Assembly: GCA_023133415.1 (NCBI GenBank)
Contig: JAGLWM010000007.1
Span: 1-47,241 of the forward strand
Length of the DNA stretch: 47,241 nucleotides
Direction of reading: 5' to 3'
Source of the DNA: Candidatus Pacearchaeota archaeon
GTDB lineage: Archaea; Nanobdellota; Nanobdellia; Pacearchaeales; GW2011-AR1
Part shown: piece by piece, positions 42,318-47,241 of the stretch
How positions within the stretch are numbered: the first letter of the stretch is position 1
Layout of the letters: every line of letters starts with the position of its first letter
Notes under the pieces: generated by a model
What the model was told of the DNA's origin: nothing
The model's database searches: none
The model's input: the letters and a program-made list of their open reading frames with translations, nothing else
Translations under genes and position numbers: made by a program

Positions 42318-44252
42318 CTACGCCATCGGCGCCCCGCCAAACCTTGACTGCCCCCCAGCCATCTGTCCTCCAAGTTCAACTGGCATCGTCGTAAAACCAG
42401 CCCCAAAATAAGTATGATGCGTCTGCGGATTCAGCGTCCCATACCCACCAAAATAAGCCCCCTGAATATCAATCGCCTGACTCCAATACGGCGCAGCTTT
42501 CATCCCATAAATCCCCGATCCCATCGCAGCTAACGTCATCGAATGCGGCAACTTCTTAAAATGCTGAATCATTCCGCCAGCCTCAGTAATCTTCCTCATC
42601 TCATCAAACCGCCCCGTCTTTTCCAACTCTTCCATAATCTCTTTAAACGGCACATTCCCCATCCCAGGCACCAAATGCGTATCAGCATAACCAAAATTAT
42701 CCGTCAAATGAATATGTTTCACCATCGTCTTATCCTTCGCAATTATCTTCGTCTGCTCAATCACATCCTTCTCCGTAAACCCCTTTTTCCTCATAATATT
42801 CAAATGCCCAACATCCCAGGTCACACCCAACTTCTTCTCAGCCAACTTCTCCGCCTTCTTCTCATCCATCCCCTTCTCAACCAAATGCACCACAAAATTA
42901 TCCCTCGACTTCTTAACCAAATCCCTCATATCTTCGGCCCGCGAAAACGCCATACCCTGATACATATTCTCAATAGCCAAAATCGGTGCCTTATCCTCAA
43001 ACTCATCATAAGACTTCGCAGCCAAATTCCCAAAAGTTTTCGCAGCCTTATCCATCGCAAAATCTTCACTCAACTTAAACACCTGAGGACTCCTCCCCAT
43101 AGTAATATGCTTCAACTCCTCAAGCGACTGGTCAATAAGCTTCTGTTTCTTAACCGGACTCCAAATATTAACCCCCACTTCCTTATCCCCAATACTAACA
43201 TGCTCAGACACAGCACCCAAAGCTTTGGAATACCTCTCCGACAAATCTTTCAACGCCCTCTTCTGATCCTCCGTCCCATACCTATATGCCTGACCAAAAG
43301 CTCCGACAAAAGCCAACTCCGCATTTTCCATAAAAACCCCCGCCTTCTTTATCTGATTGTAATGCCCAACCTGCCCACTACTCTCATCAAACATAAGCAA
43401 CTCCTTCTTAACATTACCCTTACCATCAAGCTCCACAATCCTCTTCCCATCAAGAGAAATCGCCGCATTCTCATACTCGCCCAAATTCAGAGGCGCCGCA
43501 CCCATAATCTCACCCGCATGCTTACTCATCTGAGCAACTTCAACCAACTTATTCTCCCAGTCTCCATTATTAATACTCTCAATACTCTTCTCCGCACTAA
43601 ACAACTTCCCAGCCTGCAACCCCTCAATATGCCGGACTTTTCCCTTCTCAACAACTCCACCCTTCTCCAATAACTCAGGATACTCTGGCCTAAACTTATA
43701 CTCCCTCCTAACCTCCGTCATCTGCCCCGTCTCCTGATTAATAGCAGTACCCTTCTCCATCACAAACTTATCCTCACCTAACCTCTTATCTCCTGGCCTC
43801 CACTCCGCACCAGGCGCCCCATTCGTGGAATGAAAAACAATCGGCAAATTCCCACTCGGATCCAAAACCTGCGCCTTCTTAATCGTATCAAACATCCTCC
43901 TCTCATTATCAGCCCGAGCTTCCTGACTCCACCCCTTCTCACCAAACCCAGCCGCATCCAACAACGGACCATGCACTGACGGCTTAACTCCAGTCAATTT
44001 CATCAACGCCCGCATCTCCTGAAAATGCTGCTTCGGAATAGTCTCCGCCACATCCGGTTGCAACAGCGTCACCTCAAACGCCTTTGTCCCATGCTTAATC
44101 GCATTCACAACATCCTGAAGCTGATTCGCAGTCTGCGGCGACCCAGGAAAACCCAACTGCGCAGCACTCATCTTATACCCAGTCAAATTCCCATACTCCG
44201 GACTAAGCGCAGAAACACTCCCGGCATAAAAACCCTCATAACTCTCAACCAT
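42318..44252 (-). CDS. Xylose-isomerase-like TIM-barrel protein with large insertion, 644 aa
   Basis: TIM-barrel elements of the AP-endonuclease-2/sugar-isomerase superfamily: FEVTLLQPD and SVHGPLLDAAGF near residues 58-105, LAIENMYQG in the middle, VTWDVGHLNIMRKKG (metal-ligand strand) and KHIHLTDNFGYADTHLVPGM with its DNxG and H-x-VPGxG motif. About 200 residues are inserted between the first strands and the barrel core, and the C-terminus has a Gly/Met-rich tail (GGQMAGGQSRFGGAPMA). Metal-dependent chemistry on a sugar or DNA abasic site is possible; the inserted domain and long tail are unusual. First or last gene of a same-strand cluster reaching the right edge. Confidence 0.75.
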   Translation of the reverse strand: MVESYEGFYAGSVSALSPEYGNLTGYKMSAAQLGFPGSPQTANQLQDVVNAIKHGTKAFEVTLLQPDVAETIPKQHFQEMRALMKLTGVKPSVHGPLLDAAGFGEKGWSQEARADNERRMFDTIKKAQVLDPSGNLPIVFHSTNGAPGAEWRPGDKRLGEDKFVMEKGTAINQETGQMTEVRREYKFRPEYPELLEKGGVVEKGKVRHIEGLQAGKLFSAEKSIESINNGDWENKLVEVAQMSKHAGEIMGAAPLNLGEYENAAISLDGKRIVELDGKGNVKKELLMFDESSGQVGHYNQIKKAGVFMENAELAFVGAFGQAYRYGTEDQKRALKDLSERYSKALGAVSEHVSIGDKEVGVNIWSPVKKQKLIDQSLEELKHITMGRSPQVFKLSEDFAMDKAAKTFGNLAAKSYDEFEDKAPILAIENMYQGMAFSRAEDMRDLVKKSRDNFVVHLVEKGMDEKKAEKLAEKKLGVTWDVGHLNIMRKKGFTEKDVIEQTKIIAKDKTMVKHIHLTDNFGYADTHLVPGMGNVPFKEIMEELEKTGRFDEMRKITEAGGMIQHFKKLPHSMTLAAMGSGIYGMKAAPYWSQAIDIQGAYFGGYGTLNPQTHHTYFGAGFTTMPVELGGQMAGGQSRFGGAPMA

Positions 44253-44334
44253 TTACATTTATCACCTAAAAAATACAATCAAACTTATTATTTAAATTCT
44301 ACCCAAATCGCACAAAAACAAAGCGCATATTGAA

Positions 44335-44889
44335 TTACCACCTAGGAAAACGCGACTTCTCACGCTTCTTCTCAGCCTCCTCATCCCTAAATCCCGCAAT
44401 CTCCAAAATCGACCTCCCACCCCGCCTATCTTCTTCAATCTCACCAAAATTCCTAATCTCCGACCTATCATCCAACCCATAATCCTCCTCGCCAGAACCA
44501 GCCTTCTCATCATACATATCAGAATCATACAATTCCCCGACACCCTCACTAACCCTATAAAAATTCTTATTGTCTGCATCCTTCCATCTATCATCTCGTG
44601 CAACACCCACATTCTCCATACCAACAACCCCCTCTAAATCCTGCTCACCAGAATCCCTCACGAGAGAAACAACCGAAAACACAACATCCTCTTCCAAAAA
44701 TCTCTCTATATCATCATCACTCAAATCTTCATCACCCTTCTCTTTAACATCCTCACCCCACACCCTCTCTATCACCTCCCCATCACCCTCAATATCCTTC
44801 TCTCCCTTATCATCTACCACCCGTTTCCCGTCCTCTCCATCAAAACCAGCATCCGCTACAACCTCACAAAACACACCCTCCTCAACCAT
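44335..44889 (-). CDS. Acidic, probably disordered protein, 184 aa
   Basis: Strongly acidic (many D/E, few hydrophobics: EGDGEVIERVWGEDVKEKGD) with a short basic C-terminus EKKREKSRFPRW. No domain seen. The same plan, acidic body and basic tail, is found in the next gene, suggesting a diverged paralogous pair. It lies 83 nt upstream of the TIM-barrel gene. Real-gene support comes from strand, codons and position in the cluster. Confidence 0.6.
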   Translation of the reverse strand: MVEEGVFCEVVADAGFDGEDGKRVVDDKGEKDIEGDGEVIERVWGEDVKEKGDEDLSDDDIERFLEEDVVFSVVSLVRDSGEQDLEGVVGMENVGVARDDRWKDADNKNFYRVSEGVGELYDSDMYDEKAGSGEEDYGLDDRSEIRNFGEIEEDRRGGRSILEIAGFRDEEAEKKREKSRFPRW

Positions 44890-44927
44890 AACACATTAAA
44901 GAAACCAAACTTTATCTATTTTTCTCT

Positions 44928-45551
44928 TTACAAAATACTCACACCCCGACGGCTATCACTCCTCTTCCTCCCCCCAAAACTCTCCAAGCCAGACCGATTC
45001 CCCTGCCTCTTACTTCTATCGCGCTCTCGCTTCTTCGGTTTCGATACCTCAACATTATAATTAACCATAGACGCACTACCAGAACCACTAACATTATACA
45101 TACTACTTGAGCAAACATCCCCACATTCAGAACTAGCGCTATACAAACTCCCAGACTTCGAATTCTCTCCCGCACCATACAAATCCCCACCTCCAGAACC
45201 AGTCCCATACAAATCTCTACCATCTCCATCCGCAGAACCATAAAAATCCCCAGAAGAACCCCCACTCATAGCCTCATAAGAAAAACCACCTTCCTCTAAA
45301 TCTCCATCCCAATCCTCATGATTACCTCCATCAAAAACCGATTCCTCTAAATCTCCCCCCTCCCAACTCTCCGCCGCCTCACCCCGAGCCAACATCGTAT
45401 CCCCAATCGAAAAACCCTTTTCCCCTTTATCATCCTCTAAATCCTCATCCCCTTCAAAATTATTCTCCTCCCAATCCCCCATGCCCTTCCCACTATCCTC
45501 TATGCCAATCTCTTTCACTTCATCCTCAAGCTCTCTAACTTCCTTAACCAT
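44928..45551 (-). CDS. Low-complexity acidic protein with DLYG/SLYS repeats, 207 aa
   Basis: Acidic N-terminal half, then irregular repeats around DFYGSAD, DLYGTGSGGG, DLYGAGEN and SLYSASS, and a basic C-terminal tail rich in K/R (KPKKRERDRSKRQGNRSG). No hydrophobic core, so it is probably disordered or a flexible surface or scaffold protein. Gly/Ser/Tyr-rich repeats of this type can drive self-association; that is inference. Confidence 0.6.
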   Translation of the reverse strand: MVKEVRELEDEVKEIGIEDSGKGMGDWEENNFEGDEDLEDDKGEKGFSIGDTMLARGEAAESWEGGDLEESVFDGGNHEDWDGDLEEGGFSYEAMSGGSSGDFYGSADGDGRDLYGTGSGGGDLYGAGENSKSGSLYSASSECGDVCSSSMYNVSGSGSASMVNYNVEVSKPKKRERDRSKRQGNRSGLESFGGRKRSDSRRGVSIL

Positions 45552-45590
45552 AACAAAAAATAAAAAACTGCATTTAATTACCTTACCATA

Positions 45591-45959
45591 TCACTTAATA
45601 TTCAACCCAGAAACATACTTAATAAACCCAGTCAACATTTTGGCTAACTCCTCCAACTCACTATCCAACTCGTCCAAAATAACATCATCCAGATATCCCA
45701 ACTCTTTAGCAATAAACAACTGACTCTGAACCTCCCTAATACTTCCCATAGCAATATACAAAAAATTTCCAAAATCCCGATTAGTCTTCCTTCCGCATCC
45801 TTCGGCAATATTCGAAGAAACACTCACAATAGCGCGCCGAATTTGAGAAGTCAGCCCATATCTCTCATTATCAGGAAAACTCCTACTAATCTCATAAACC
45901 CGTTTACCAATCTCAATCGCCTTCCTCCAAACCTTCAACTCTTTAAAATTCGCAACCAT
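45591..45959 (-). CDS. Four-helix bundle protein (S23/IVS-encoded family), 122 aa
   Basis: NFKELKVWRKAIEIGKRVYE, then YGLTSQIRRAIVSVSSNIAEG and the conserved FGNFLYIAMGSIREVQSQL identify the family first described from intervening sequences of bacterial 23S rRNA genes. Its role is unknown; it forms small oligomeric helical bundles. It is common in bacteria and unusual in an archaeon, so transfer is likely. A GCGC hairpin and heptad array lie just upstream of its start. Confidence 0.92.
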   Translation of the reverse strand: MVANFKELKVWRKAIEIGKRVYEISRSFPDNERYGLTSQIRRAIVSVSSNIAEGCGRKTNRDFGNFLYIAMGSIREVQSQLFIAKELGYLDDVILDELDSELEELAKMLTGFIKYVSGLNIK

Positions 45960-45976
45960 CTTCTAATTTTCCACAC

Positions 45977-46035
45977 GCGCTCCACAGAGCGCAACACTCA
46001 CTGACCACTGACACCTGAAACCTGAAACCTGATTC
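45977..46035 (+). repeat. GCGC hairpin plus heptanucleotide repeats
   Basis: Perfect 6-bp hairpin GCGCTC-CACA-GAGCGC (45977-45992), then heptads CTGACCA, CTGACAC, CTGAAAC, CTGAAAC, CTGATTC (46001-46035). It runs up to the stop codon of the 400-aa gene. The hairpin end AGAGCGCAAC and the heptad type recall 8728-8793. Confidence 0.75.
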
Positions 46036-47241
46036 AATCCCCTCTTCCCTCAAAAACATCCCTAATCCCAACACTTCCACCTTCGCTCAACTCTTCCACC
46101 GCATCCGCATCATAATTATCAAACCCAGACCCCGGAGCCGAAGCCATCCGATGCGCCTTCTTGTAGACATCATAAATCGTATAAAGTGCACCCGCCGCAC
46201 CCTCAATCGCATCCGCCCTCATCGTCTTCTCAACATAATTATCCTTCTTAATCTCATCAGCCACCAACATAATCTCCTTCCCCTTCTCTTTCTTATCTTC
46301 CTTCTTCTCAAACAAACCAAATAAAGCCGCAAACGGATTAATATCCTCGCCCTTCTTTTTTTCTTTCTTCTTCTCTTCCTTCTCTTTCTCCTCCTTACTC
46401 TTCAAAAAATAATCCAAATCTTCTTTCATCTCCTTCAGCGCATCCCCAGCAACATCCATCGAAAATTCCATACTCTTCTCCAAATCCGACTTTTCCAACA
46501 ACTTCTTCGCCACAGCCAATTCCTGATCATTCAAAGCATACGAATCAAAATTAATATCAACAACACCTCCCATCCCAAAACCATAATCCCCTTTCTGCGT
46601 CACCCTCTGCGAAACATGCCCTCGATAAACCAATGTAATAACAATAACCTGATTATAACCCCTCTTCGGTTTATACCCTCCAAACCTATCTTCATCAACC
46701 CCAACACTCTTCACCCCAAGCAATTGCAACTCAAACATCGTCGTCGAAAACGCATTAACCAAAGCCGCATGATTATCAAAGCCCTTTTGCCTCAGCTTCT
46801 CCGCCGACTCCAAATACGGCTTCATCCACGACGAATACAACTTCACAGTCTCAACCTGCGACTTCAAATAATTCTTCTCAATACTAAATCGCTTCCTCAA
46901 CTCCTTCTCCGAATAATCCGCCCACTTCAAAAACTCACTCAACCGCGGAATCAAAATTCTCATCACACTATCATTAATCAAGCCACCCTCTTCATCTCTA
47001 TTCATCCTCTTTATATCTTCAATAGAATTCACCATCATAAAAGCCTCACGAATCGTCGTAAACCCCATCTCAGCCGCCATCTGATGAATCGATCCCCGTC
47101 CCCTCTTCAAATCAACATTATCCAACCAGATCTGCTTCAACGCCAAAGCCCCCTTTTCCTTCTCCTGCTCATCCTCCGAATTATAATCATCATAATGCGC
47201 CAACCTCAACTCAAATTCCTTCAAATCATAAATCAAATTCA
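46034..47241 (-). CDS. Hypothetical protein, at least 400 aa, 5' end cut off by window edge
   Basis: The open frame reaches the right edge without a convincing start, so the true N-terminus is outside the window. It is helical and soluble (ALALKQIWLDNVDLKRGRGS; LKSQVETVKLYSSWMKPYLE), with a central strand pair (YNQVIVITLVYRGHVSQRV) and a Lys/Glu-rich low-complexity stretch near residue 285. Family not recognised. Same strand as the three unassigned genes and the S23-type gene to its left, so probably one functional neighbourhood. Confidence 0.7.
   Translation of the reverse strand, partial: NLIYDLKEFELRLAHYDDYNSEDEQEKEKGALALKQIWLDNVDLKRGRGSIHQMAAEMGFTTIREAFMMVNSIEDIKRMNRDEEGGLINDSVMRILIPRLSEFLKWADYSEKELRKRFSIEKNYLKSQVETVKLYSSWMKPYLESAEKLRQKGFDNHAALVNAFSTTMFELQLLGVKSVGVDEDRFGGYKPKRGYNQVIVITLVYRGHVSQRVTQKGDYGFGMGGVVDINFDSYALNDQELAVAKKLLEKSDLEKSMEFSMDVAGDALKEMKEDLDYFLKSKEEKEKEEKKKEKKKGEDINPFAALFGLFEKKEDKKEKGKEIMLVADEIKKDNYVEKTMRADAIEGAAGALYTIYDVYKKAHRMASAPGSGFDNYDADAVEELSEGGSVGIRDVFEGRGD

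Noticed and set aside
1-47241. CRISPR array or insertion sequence
   Set aside because: No regularly spaced 24-37-nt repeats with unique spacers, no Cas-like proteins and no transposase motifs were seen. The heptad arrays are too short and unspaced to be CRISPR.

Overview
The window reads as the chromosome of a small-genome, AT-rich archaeon, probably a DPANN lineage of the Pacearchaeota/Woesearchaeota type. Evidence: a group II chaperonin (thermosome), archaeal-type ribosomal proteins eL33 (L35Ae) and uL16 (L10e), a Trm-G10-like tRNA methylase, a tRNA-Tyr with the archaeal C1-G72 pair, a HerA/VirB4-type ATPase, and many genes with a TATA-like box about 25 nt before the ATG and no Shine-Dalgarno site (leaderless transcripts). 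Lineage is inferred from gene content only.

Layout. 1-6.7 kb: thermosome (cut by the left edge), a broken CBS-zinc ribbon gene, two unassigned proteins and a DnaA-like AAA+ ATPase divergent from truD. 6.7-8.6 kb: Nudix hydrolase, then a sulfotransferase and a histidine phosphatase, each interrupted by a frameshift in an A run. 8.6-13.3 kb: tRNA-Tyr, two circularly permuted GTPases, a PIN-type nuclease, a second Nudix protein and small ORFs. 13.3-23.8 kb: MutS-related ATPase, a 5'-truncated aminotransferase, DEAD-box helicase, a PAS/tandem-HTH regulator, secreted membrane-anchored proteins and a divergent pair of small paralogues. 23.8-33.1 kb: tRNA-Val, a nucleotidyltransferase-like protein, the eL33-uL16 pair, the tRNA methylase, a coiled-coil/ATPase pair and PEP synthase.

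33.1-37.5 kb is different. Its genes have strong Shine-Dalgarno sites, bacterial signal peptides, hairpins resembling intrinsic terminators and repeated spacers, and one product looks like an outer-membrane beta-barrel. It is flanked by imperfect ~62-nt direct repeats that include the promoter of the next archaeal gene. It looks like a bacterial-type gene-cassette island, unless it is an assembly artefact.

37.5-47.2 kb: an unassigned 222-aa protein, a second nucleotidyltransferase-like protein, an ABC exporter, a decayed stretch with two inverted PHP-phosphatase remnants, and a minus-strand cluster (xylose-isomerase-like TIM barrel, two acidic disordered proteins, an S23-type four-helix protein and a 400-aa protein) of unknown joint function.

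The main leads are the DnaA-like protein in an apparent archaeon, the bacterial-type cassette island, a heptanucleotide repeat family that lies inside three conserved genes as well as between genes, and the uncharacterised right-end cluster. All assignments come from reading motifs by eye; no database search was run.
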